The position numbers were made by a program, and so were the translations under genes. The notes below the pieces were generated by a model. That model did not search any database. It worked only from the letters and a program-made list of their open reading frames with translations, and was not told the origin of the DNA. A stretch of 41,644 nucleotides of DNA from Flavobacteriaceae bacterium (lineage in GTDB: Bacteria > Bacteroidota > Bacteroidia > Flavobacteriales > Flavobacteriaceae). The stretch covers positions 1 to 41,644 of the forward strand of contig JAQWFW010000022.1 of NCBI GenBank assembly GCA_029238515.1, written 5' to 3'. This document shows positions 16,481 to 22,994 of the stretch, piece after piece; position 1 is the first letter of the stretch; each line of letters begins with the position of its first letter.

Positions 16481-17206
16481 ATGAAAAATACCATTTACCT
16501 GCTTAGCTTCATTGTTAGTGGCTTTGCTTTCGCACAAACCAAAAATTTCATTGACCAACCTTATTTGGAAACAACTGCCAAAGTTGATACGCTTGTTACA
16601 CCGAATCAAATTTATCTTTCTATTTACATTCATGAGGGCGAAGACCGCAACAAAACCTCCTTGGAAAAACAAGAACGAACAATGGCGAATGTATTGGAAA
16701 ATCTAGGAATTAATCTGAAAAAACAACTTAAAATAGACAATTTGGCCAGTACCTACAGGAAATACTTTTTGAAACGCAAAAATGTCCTCAAATCAAAATC
16801 TTATACGCTTGAAGTTTTTGATGCCATGACTGCAGGAAAAGTCCTCATTGGCTTGGAAAGTGAGGGTATTTCTAATGTTCGACTCATTAAGACGGCTTAC
16901 TCTGAAATTGAAACCCTCAAATTAGACTTGAAATCGAAAGCTATTTTAAAAGCAAAAGCTCAAGCAGTAGCGCTCACAACCCCATTGAATCAGCAGCTTG
17001 GGAAAGCGATTTATATCAATGACAAATATTACAGCAGGCCATATTACAATAATATGAAGATGATGGCAAGAGCAGATTATGCCCTTGAGGAAGCTGTGGA
17101 AACGCCCATTGAGATTGAATTTTCAAAAATAAAGGAGAGAGTGAAATTAGTATTCGTTTCATCATTCATTAATCATGCAAAAGCGAATAGAAATTCAATA
17201 CCATAA
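16481..17206 (+). CDS. SIMPL domain-containing protein (DUF541), secreted
   Basis: 241-aa protein of the SIMPL/DUF541 family, with signal peptide NTIYLLSFIVSGFAFAQ and cleavage probably after FAQ. Family features include VTPNQIYLSIYIHEGEDR, SKSYTLEVFDAMTAGKVLIG and KAILKAKAQAVALTTPLNQQ with GKAIYIND. Members are periplasmic or surface proteins of poorly known function, named for an association of the mouse protein with the IRAK kinase. It ends inside the start of the DNA methyltransferase gene, with a 32-bp overlap, so translation of the two is likely linked. The region upstream, 16321-16480, separates it from the divergent GH3 gene and must hold both promoters, but no clear -7 box was found there. 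Confidence 0.85.
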   Translation: MKNTIYLLSFIVSGFAFAQTKNFIDQPYLETTAKVDTLVTPNQIYLSIYIHEGEDRNKTSLEKQERTMANVLENLGINLKKQLKIDNLASTYRKYFLKRKNVLKSKSYTLEVFDAMTAGKVLIGLESEGISNVRLIKTAYSEIETLKLDLKSKAILKAKAQAVALTTPLNQQLGKAIYINDKYYSRPYYNNMKMMARADYALEEAVETPIEIEFSKIKERVKLVFVSSFINHAKANRNSIP

Positions 17207-17720
17207 AACTAATGTAGGTGAATTTATTTTAGGAAATATCGACCAATCTGTATGTTTGTTAGATTACCGATGGAGAAAAAGGAGATCGTTTATTGATCAA
17301 CGCATAAGATCTACATTCAATGCAGATTTTTTTGAGTGCAGCAACCCTTTATTACGAGAAGTAAAAACACAAATTGATGCTTATTTGAAAGGAGACCTCA
17401 AAACGTTTCAATTCCCTATATGTCTTGCTGGTAGTGATTTTCAAAAAAACGTTTGGAAAACACTAGAAAAAATTCCGTATGGAAAGACAAAAAGCTATCT
17501 TCAAATAAGTGAAATGATGGGGGTTTCAAGCAGTAGCGTACGAGCAGTTGCCAATGCCAATGGCGCAAATGCTATAGCTTTGGCCATACCCTGTCATCGC
17601 GTCATAGGAAGTGATGGAAGTCTAGTGGGTTATGCGGGAGGATTACAAGCAAAAAAGAAATTATTGGGCTTAGAAAAAAGAAATACTTTTTACCCCAACG
17701 AATTGCCGCTATGGGACTAA
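17175..17720 (+). CDS. Methylated-DNA-[protein]-cysteine S-methyltransferase
   Basis: Suicide repair protein that moves the alkyl group from O6-alkylguanine onto its own cysteine. The 181 aa hold FQKNVWKTLEKIPYGKTKSY, the helix-turn-helix RAVANANGANAIALA and the active-site motif IPCHRVIGSDGSLVGYAGG with acceptor Cys140. The Asn and Arg finger positions are present. The length fits Ogt/MGMT without an Ada regulatory domain. The ATG at 17175 lies inside the SIMPL gene in another frame. It is convergent with the operon ending at 17728, with only 7 bp between. Confidence 0.95.
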   Translation: MQKRIEIQYHKTNVGEFILGNIDQSVCLLDYRWRKRRSFIDQRIRSTFNADFFECSNPLLREVKTQIDAYLKGDLKTFQFPICLAGSDFQKNVWKTLEKIPYGKTKSYLQISEMMGVSSSSVRAVANANGANAIALAIPCHRVIGSDGSLVGYAGGLQAKKKLLGLEKRNTFYPNELPLWD

Positions 17721-17727
17721 AATAAGA

Positions 17728-18210
17728 TTAGAAAAAGCGTGCATGCCAACTCTCCATTGCGGGAACTTCCCAATGGTCTTGGTATTCTGCTTTGGTTTGC
17801 ACAAGGTGATTAAAAACAATCGTTTTCAATGAAACGGCTTTATTTTTAGCCATTTTCTTAAAGTCGTTAAGGGGTTTGTAGGCGATAAAATCTCCTTGTT
17901 TGTAAGAAACATTTAACTTATCCAAGAGGTCAACATCGTATGTCTTTTCCAGTTGTTGAATAAAATGAACGGAAGCATCAATTGAGCATCCTGTAGCAGC
18001 TTGATCTCCTTGATCTAAACCAATAACAAGAAAACGTTTGTATTTTAATTCAAACCCAGCTTTCAAATCTGCTCCATGAGCTGTCCATTGCGCCAAAAAA
18101 TCATGTGTTTTTTTAGTGATTTCTTCCTGTTCATTAGGAGTTAATGATCGGTTACATTGGTAAATCCAAATACGTGCTGAATCTGGTAAGGTTTGAAAAT
18201 CGACAATCAT
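17728..18210 (-). CDS. Conserved Bacteroidota protein of unknown function (often labelled ABC transporter ATPase without support)
   Basis: 160-aa soluble protein from the ATG at 18210, chosen because it leaves a 7-bp gap to the upstream gene; an in-frame start at 18255 would overlap that gene by 38 bp. It begins MIVDFQTLPDSARIWIYQCN and contains QGDQAATGCSIDASVHFIQ and KQGDFIAYKPLNDFKKMA. Homologues in Flavobacteriaceae carry the name ABC transporter ATPase in databases, as I recall, but I see no Walker A, Walker B or ABC signature, so that name should not be trusted. The conserved DQAATGCSIDAS stretch with a cysteine may be an active or metal site. It is the last gene of the amidase-to-Fe-S operon. 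Confidence 0.72.
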   Translation of the reverse strand: MIVDFQTLPDSARIWIYQCNRSLTPNEQEEITKKTHDFLAQWTAHGADLKAGFELKYKRFLVIGLDQGDQAATGCSIDASVHFIQQLEKTYDVDLLDKLNVSYKQGDFIAYKPLNDFKKMAKNKAVSLKTIVFNHLVQTKAEYQDHWEVPAMESWHARFF

Positions 18211-18217
18211 AAATTCG

Positions 18218-19009
18218 TTATAAGTCTTCTGCGTTGGCGATAAGTTCGGCGACATCCATAACTTCTATTTGACCTTCTGCTTTATTTTTTACACCATCGG
18301 TCATCATGGTATTACAAAAAGGACATCCAGCTGCAATGATGTGGGGTTTTACTTCCATGGCCTGCTCTGTACGTTCAATATTAATTTCTTTGTCTCCAGG
18401 TTCGGCATCTTTAAACATTTGTGCGCCACCAGCACCACAACATAGTCCTTTTTTTCGGCAGTTTTTCATTTCGACGAGCTCGGCGTCCAATTTCTTTATC
18501 AATTCTCTTGGTGCTTCATAAACGTTATTGGCACGGCCTAAATAACAAGGGTCATGAAACGTGATGCGCTTACCCTTAAATTGCCCACCTTCTATGCTAA
18601 GACGGCCTTCGTCGAGTAAACTTTTTAGAAATTGAGTATGATGAACCACCTCATATGTTCCTCCTAAAGAAGGGTATTCATTTTTGATGGTATTGAAACA
18701 ATGTGGACAAGCGGTAACTATTTTTTTGATCTCATAGGCATTCATCACTTCTATATTGGTGACGGCCTGCATTTGAAATAGAAACTCATTCCCAGCACGC
18801 TTGGCTGGATCTCCAGTACAACTTTCTTCGGTGCCTAACACAGCAAACTTAACATTTGCTTTGTGTAAAATTTTTACAAGGGCCTTTGTAATTTTCTTGG
18901 CTCTATCGTCAAAACTTCCTGCACAGCCAACCCAAAACAATACTTCAGGGGCTATCCCCTGTGCATGCAGCTCAGCCATAGTAGGCACTTTAAGTTGTTC
19001 GCTCATCAT
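18218..19009 (-). CDS. CCG-domain Fe-S protein (heterodisulfide reductase subunit B-like)
   Basis: 263-aa cytosolic protein with two CCG cysteine-rich domains, as found in HdrB, GlpC, LutA and succinate/glycolate dehydrogenase partners, where they hold a non-cubane or cubane Fe-S cluster and pass electrons. Visible motifs are VGCAGSFDDRAKKITKAL, TACPHCFNTIKNEYPSLGG, HDPCYLGRANNVYEAPREL, KKGLCCGAGGAQMFKD and AAGCPFCNTMMTDGVKNK. The membrane Fe-S gene two places upstream (19480-20772) has the matching HdrC/HdrE-like parts, so the two probably form a quinone-linked redox complex. The reaction partner is not known. Spacing is 9 bp after the HAD gene and 7 bp before the next. Confidence 0.9.
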   Translation of the reverse strand: MMSEQLKVPTMAELHAQGIAPEVLFWVGCAGSFDDRAKKITKALVKILHKANVKFAVLGTEESCTGDPAKRAGNEFLFQMQAVTNIEVMNAYEIKKIVTACPHCFNTIKNEYPSLGGTYEVVHHTQFLKSLLDEGRLSIEGGQFKGKRITFHDPCYLGRANNVYEAPRELIKKLDAELVEMKNCRKKGLCCGAGGAQMFKDAEPGDKEINIERTEQAMEVKPHIIAAGCPFCNTMMTDGVKNKAEGQIEVMDVAELIANAEDL

Positions 19010-19018
19010 CTGTCGCTT

Positions 19019-19465
19019 TTATCCATTTTTGCCATCATCAAAAACTTGGATGGTTACTTCCTTTTCGACCAAATCTGTAAATTTACCTCTATATCGTGTA
19101 GCTTTTACTAAGTGGTTATCGATCCAGTGGTAGTTCCCTCCTCTTGGCTTCCCCATTAGTAGCGTATGGTAGTTGAAACCATGAGTTTTTAACCATGTTT
19201 GAGTTACTGCTCTGTGTTCCTCTGTACGCGAGGTAAAAAAACAGATCATATGTCCTTCATCGTACCATTTGTTGCATGTTCTTTTGGCATCTTCAAAAGG
19301 AAGACATGTAGCCATACGTTCTGGTTCTTCATTTGGGACATCTTCAGTAATGGTACCATCGATATCTATTAAATAGTTTTTTACGCCTTCAGGGAGGACA
19401 GGGCTTATCAATTCTCCTTCTTCTACTTTTTGGTGTAATAATGCGTCTGCTTCTTCTCGTTTCAT
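19019..19465 (-). CDS. HAD-superfamily phosphatase-like protein
   Basis: 148-aa protein with the HAD motif I NYLIDIDGTITED (Asp34 and Asp36), motif II near ICFFTSRTEEH (a threonine before Ser), and a C-terminal acidic QVFDDGK where the last motif would be. Similar flavobacterial proteins are sometimes labelled phosphoheptose isomerase, but that isomerase's SIS domain is not present, so I keep the HAD label. It may dephosphorylate a sugar or small phosphate ester; the substrate is unknown. It sits between two genes for Fe-S redox proteins with gaps of 14 and 9 bp, and appears to be a constant part of that operon. Confidence 0.8.
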   Translation of the reverse strand: MKREEADALLHQKVEEGELISPVLPEGVKNYLIDIDGTITEDVPNEEPERMATCLPFEDAKRTCNKWYDEGHMICFFTSRTEEHRAVTQTWLKTHGFNYHTLLMGKPRGGNYHWIDNHLVKATRYRGKFTDLVEKEVTIQVFDDGKNG

Positions 19466-19479
19466 TTTTAAAATTAAAA

Positions 19480-20772
19480 TTATTCTTTATTCCAGTTTAG
19501 TCTATCCATTTGATTATACGGCCATGGTGCACCGTTGTTTTCTATGTTGCTCATCATTGTATTTAATTCTGTTGGGGCTGCACTTTGTTCCATCACTAAG
19601 TAACGGCGCATATCCAAAATAATTGACAATGGATTAATGCTTATAGGGCAAGCTTCTACACAAGCATTACAACTTGTACAAGCCCACAATTCTTCATTGG
19701 TTATATAGTCGCCTAGAAGTTGTTTCCCATCTGGTTTGAAAGTGCCTTTATTACTGTCTATATTTTGTCCAACTTCTTGCAGACGATCTCGAGTGTCCAT
19801 CATGATTTTCCTTGGAGATAGTTTTTTGCCAGTGTTATTGGCAGGACATTCGCTTGTACATCGACCACATTCGGTACAAGTGTAGGCATTCAACAACTGA
19901 ATTCTATTTAAATCGAAAACATCACTAGCACCAAATTTTTCAGGTTCTTCTGTAGAATCATCTGGTACAGCAAAAGGATCAGCATCAGGATCCATCATGA
20001 GTTTCACTTCGTTGGTAACAGATTCAAGATTGTCCATTTGACCTTTTGGAGTTAAACCTCCAAAATAAGTATTGGGGAAGGCCAGTAAAATATGTAGATG
20101 CTTCGAATAGTACAGGTAGTTGAGAAAGACTAAAATACCCACAATGTGCAACCACCATGCTGTTCTTTCTATGGCATGAAGGGGGAAACCTTCAAACCAT
20201 GGTGCTACAAACTGACTGATGACATTTCCAGAGCTCATCTCTTGAAATTGAACATCTGTAGCATTCATGATGATAAACAGTGCCATCAGCACAATTTCAA
20301 AATAGAGAATAAGGTTTCCGTCTTGTTTTGGCCAACCTTTCATTTCGGAACTCATAAAGCGTTTGATGCGGAGTACATTTCTACGCAACCAAAAAACAAC
20401 TACTGCGACAAAAACTAAAAGTGCAAATACTTCAAAAACACCTATAAGAAAGCCGTACAATGGACCTATGGAAGAAAAAATACGGTGTGTACCAAAAAGT
20501 CCATCAATAACAATTTCCAATACCTCGATGTTGATGACTACAAAACCAATATAAACTACAACGTGAAGCAGCCCTGAAATTGGTCTGCGAACCATTTTGC
20601 TTTGCCCTAACGCGATTCGCGCCATATTGGCCCAGCGTTCTTTCGACGGTCCTTCTACACTAACCGTTTTTCCCAATTTTATATTGCGCTTAAGCTTATT
20701 GATATTTCTAACAAAAAAACCAATGCCGCCCACTAAAATGAGCCAAAAAATAAAGTTTGGCAATAGCGTCAT
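19480..20772 (-). CDS. Membrane-bound Fe-S oxidoreductase (HdrC/NarI-like with two 4Fe-4S clusters)
   Basis: 430-aa inner-membrane protein. Five or six hydrophobic helices occupy about residues 1-240, including LHVVVYIGFVVINIEVLEIV, IGVFEVFALLVFVAVVVF and WWLHIVGILVFLNYLYY. Histidines within the helices could ligate heme b as in NarI-type subunits. The cytosolic end has two ferredoxin motifs, CTECGRCTSECPANN and CTSCNACVEACPISI. With the CCG protein encoded two genes downstream it would form an electron-transfer module between quinone and a soluble donor. The true substrate is not apparent. Gaps are 9 bp to the MlaD gene upstream and 14 bp to the HAD gene downstream. Confidence 0.88.
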   Translation of the reverse strand: MTLLPNFIFWLILVGGIGFFVRNINKLKRNIKLGKTVSVEGPSKERWANMARIALGQSKMVRRPISGLLHVVVYIGFVVINIEVLEIVIDGLFGTHRIFSSIGPLYGFLIGVFEVFALLVFVAVVVFWLRRNVLRIKRFMSSEMKGWPKQDGNLILYFEIVLMALFIIMNATDVQFQEMSSGNVISQFVAPWFEGFPLHAIERTAWWLHIVGILVFLNYLYYSKHLHILLAFPNTYFGGLTPKGQMDNLESVTNEVKLMMDPDADPFAVPDDSTEEPEKFGASDVFDLNRIQLLNAYTCTECGRCTSECPANNTGKKLSPRKIMMDTRDRLQEVGQNIDSNKGTFKPDGKQLLGDYITNEELWACTSCNACVEACPISINPLSIILDMRRYLVMEQSAAPTELNTMMSNIENNGAPWPYNQMDRLNWNKE

Positions 20773-20781
20773 TCTATAGTG

Positions 20782-21744
20782 TTATTCTTTTAATTCTGTT
20801 TGTGTTTCTGTTGTATTGTAGGGCTTGCTTTTTTTACCAAATAGTGAAAAATGAACATAACGCTTCGGATTAAGTTTCATGTCCTCCATAAGTGCTTCTA
20901 GTTGCCCCAAAGCACCTTCTAAATTGTTATATAATCCTTCGTCTTTCATGAGTTTCCCTACCGAACCTTCTCCTTGTTCAATATCCTTCAGAAGGGCGTC
21001 AAAACTACTTATAGTAGACTGAAGTCCATTGATGGTTTCTTTTAAATTTGCGTCAACTAGAGTGGTACTGACTTCAGATAAATCTTCAGAGATCTCACTA
21101 AAGTTATTTAGCGTTGATGTAATTGATGTTTTGTTGTCTACCAATAGTTCATTGAGTGTATTGGATGTGGTTTCAAACGAGTTAATAGTTTGTTTCAATT
21201 GAGCGATACTGCCTTTGAGGTGGGTCTTTGTCTCTGCATCAAAAACAGTGTTAACATTGGTTAAAAGTTGGTCTGCACTAACCATTACAGATTCAATTTT
21301 TTCTTGCAATGGAGTGAGCCGCTGATTTACTAACTCTGTGAGCCCTGGTTTGACAGACGAATAAAGCACACCTCCAGATACTGCATTTTCGGCACCATCA
21401 AACGCTGGAATAATGGCGATAGCTTTGCCACCAATAAGCCCCGATTCATAGAGTTGTGCAGTACTGTTTTTAGAAAATTCAAAATCACTATCAACTAACA
21501 TCAGAACTTCCAATTTTCCACTGCCATCTTCTGTGAATCTAATGTCTTGAACTTTACCTACTGTATGCCCATTTATCGTTACAGCAGCAGACGATGCCAA
21601 ACCTTCAACATTGTCATAAATAGCAGTAATTTTTCGAGCATTGCTCAACAAATTCTCTCCCTTTAAGTAATTAAATATAAAAATGAATAACAAAATCCCC
21701 GAAAGGACCAATATTGCTGTTTTAATTTCTTTTGTTGTTCTCAA
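20782..21744 (-). CDS. MlaD/MCE-domain lipid transport protein
   Basis: 320-aa protein with an N-terminal membrane anchor (IKTAILVLSGILLFIFIFNY), followed by an MCE/MlaD domain from about residue 37 (AIYDNVEGLASSAAVTINGH, VGKVQDIRF) and a long helical C-terminal region rich in Asn, Thr and Ser. MCE proteins form rings in the periplasm that pass phospholipids between membranes. No MlaE or MlaF gene is adjacent, so those partners must be elsewhere. On the minus strand it follows the amidase gene by 54 bp and precedes the Fe-S gene by 9 bp. Confidence 0.92.
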   Translation of the reverse strand: MRTTKEIKTAILVLSGILLFIFIFNYLKGENLLSNARKITAIYDNVEGLASSAAVTINGHTVGKVQDIRFTEDGSGKLEVLMLVDSDFEFSKNSTAQLYESGLIGGKAIAIIPAFDGAENAVSGGVLYSSVKPGLTELVNQRLTPLQEKIESVMVSADQLLTNVNTVFDAETKTHLKGSIAQLKQTINSFETTSNTLNELLVDNKTSITSTLNNFSEISEDLSEVSTTLVDANLKETINGLQSTISSFDALLKDIEQGEGSVGKLMKDEGLYNNLEGALGQLEALMEDMKLNPKRYVHFSLFGKKSKPYNTTETQTELKE

Positions 21745-21798
21745 TTATTAAGGTTTTGATGCCTTACAAATCTAATAATTAATTTGTAATTTCTATGG

Positions 21799-22878
21799 TT
21801 AATTTGTTTTAGTTTTTAAGGCATTTTCAACTGAAATTCTTATGCCATTTTGATAGGCCACAACAAAAGCTGAAGTATATCCCAATTGGACGGCCTCACC
21901 CTTCATATTCAGTGCTGTTTCATAGTCTGATGTTTCTCCATAAAAATAACGATATACTTTGTTGGATTGGGTGCGCGAAATTGGTTTTATCCCTTTAAAG
22001 TTATAGGGCTTAGTTGCCAACTTTTTTGAACTCGCAGCAATTTGAACTTTAAACAAAATCGATGATGCAACAGGGCTGGAATCAATAACTGTACTTTGAA
22101 GCGCAACATCTGAATTTAAACTTGACTTATAGTCTACAATAGCGTCAAAAATACTTTTTGAAATTTGTTGTTTTCCTCTTGAGGAGTTCAAATAATCGCC
22201 TTCCTTTCTGTTGGTGATAAACCCAGTTTCTATCAAAACACTAGGCATATAGGTATTGTGCAATACCCAAAATCCAGCTTGCTTGACGCCACGGTCACGG
22301 CGTTTTAGCTGTTGGGCGAAATTGTCTTGAATAGTTCTCGCCAATAAAATACTTTGATCCAAATAATCTTCTTGCAACAGGGTTAATCCAATGAAAGATT
22401 CTGGAGAGCTGGGATCAAAACCTTCATAATTTTGCTCATAATCCTCCTCCAAAAAGATCACCTCATTTTCTTGTTGCGCTACACGAAAATTAGATGCATT
22501 TCTGTGCAATCCAAGAACAAAAGTTTCGGTTCCATGAGCTTGCGGACTATGCGCATTACAATGTATCGAAACAAAGAGATCTGCATCTGCTTTGTTGGCA
22601 ATGGCTGCACGTTGACGAAGTTCCAAAAACACATCTTTTTTTCGAGTGTAAATCACCTTGATGCCTTCTGAATCTTCTAAGTATTTTCCAACACGTAAAG
22701 TAATATCTAGAGCAATATCTTTTTCATTATAACCAAAAGTAGTTATTTTGCCAGGATCTCTACCGCCATGACCAGCATCTAAAACCACAATAAAGGGTTT
22801 GGTATTATTTTTGGACTGTGCAAGGGAAATCAATCCAAAAAAACACAAGAGGATTGTCAAAAATGATTTAATTTGCAT
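21799..22878 (-). CDS. N-acetylmuramoyl-L-alanine amidase (AmiC-type, zinc)
   Basis: 359-aa periplasmic peptidoglycan amidase that cuts the bond between muramic acid and the stem peptide. After signal peptide SFLTILLCFFGLISLAQ, the amidase_3 domain shows FIVVLDAGHGGRDPGKI (first zinc His), a Glu/Asp zinc ligand, LFVSIHCNAHSPQAHGTETF and the catalytic Glu in PSVLIETGFITNRKEGDYL. The C-terminal 90 residues (LFKVQIAASSKKLATKP, then RYFYGETSDYETALN) look like a SPOR-type domain for septal peptidoglycan. It is the first gene of a minus-strand operon reaching 17728 and is divergent from lptD. Confidence 0.94.
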   Translation of the reverse strand: MQIKSFLTILLCFFGLISLAQSKNNTKPFIVVLDAGHGGRDPGKITTFGYNEKDIALDITLRVGKYLEDSEGIKVIYTRKKDVFLELRQRAAIANKADADLFVSIHCNAHSPQAHGTETFVLGLHRNASNFRVAQQENEVIFLEEDYEQNYEGFDPSSPESFIGLTLLQEDYLDQSILLARTIQDNFAQQLKRRDRGVKQAGFWVLHNTYMPSVLIETGFITNRKEGDYLNSSRGKQQISKSIFDAIVDYKSSLNSDVALQSTVIDSSPVASSILFKVQIAASSKKLATKPYNFKGIKPISRTQSNKVYRYFYGETSDYETALNMKGEAVQLGYTSAFVVAYQNGIRISVENALKTKTN

Positions 22879-22939
22879 ACAAAATATTACTTTGCGTGTT
22901 GTTGAAGTGTTTTAGTTTAAGAAACGACAAAAATATCCT

Positions 22940-22947
22940 TAACTTTG
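22940..22947 (+). promoter_or_regulatory. -7 box (TAnnTTTG type) for lptD
   Basis: TAACTTTG matches TAnnTTTG and lies inside the longer frame opening at GTG 22896. If used, transcription would begin near 22954, after that GTG, so it supports the downstream TTG at 22995. No -33 TTG is seen at 19 nt. Confidence 0.4.
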
Positions 22948-22994
22948 ATACTTCAAAAACTAGGCCATTTAATACAAAAATACACCTAAAAGCA

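Noticed and set aside
19019-19465. Phosphoheptose isomerase name for the HAD gene
   Set aside because: No SIS domain is visible; the DIDGT motif indicates HAD superfamily instead.
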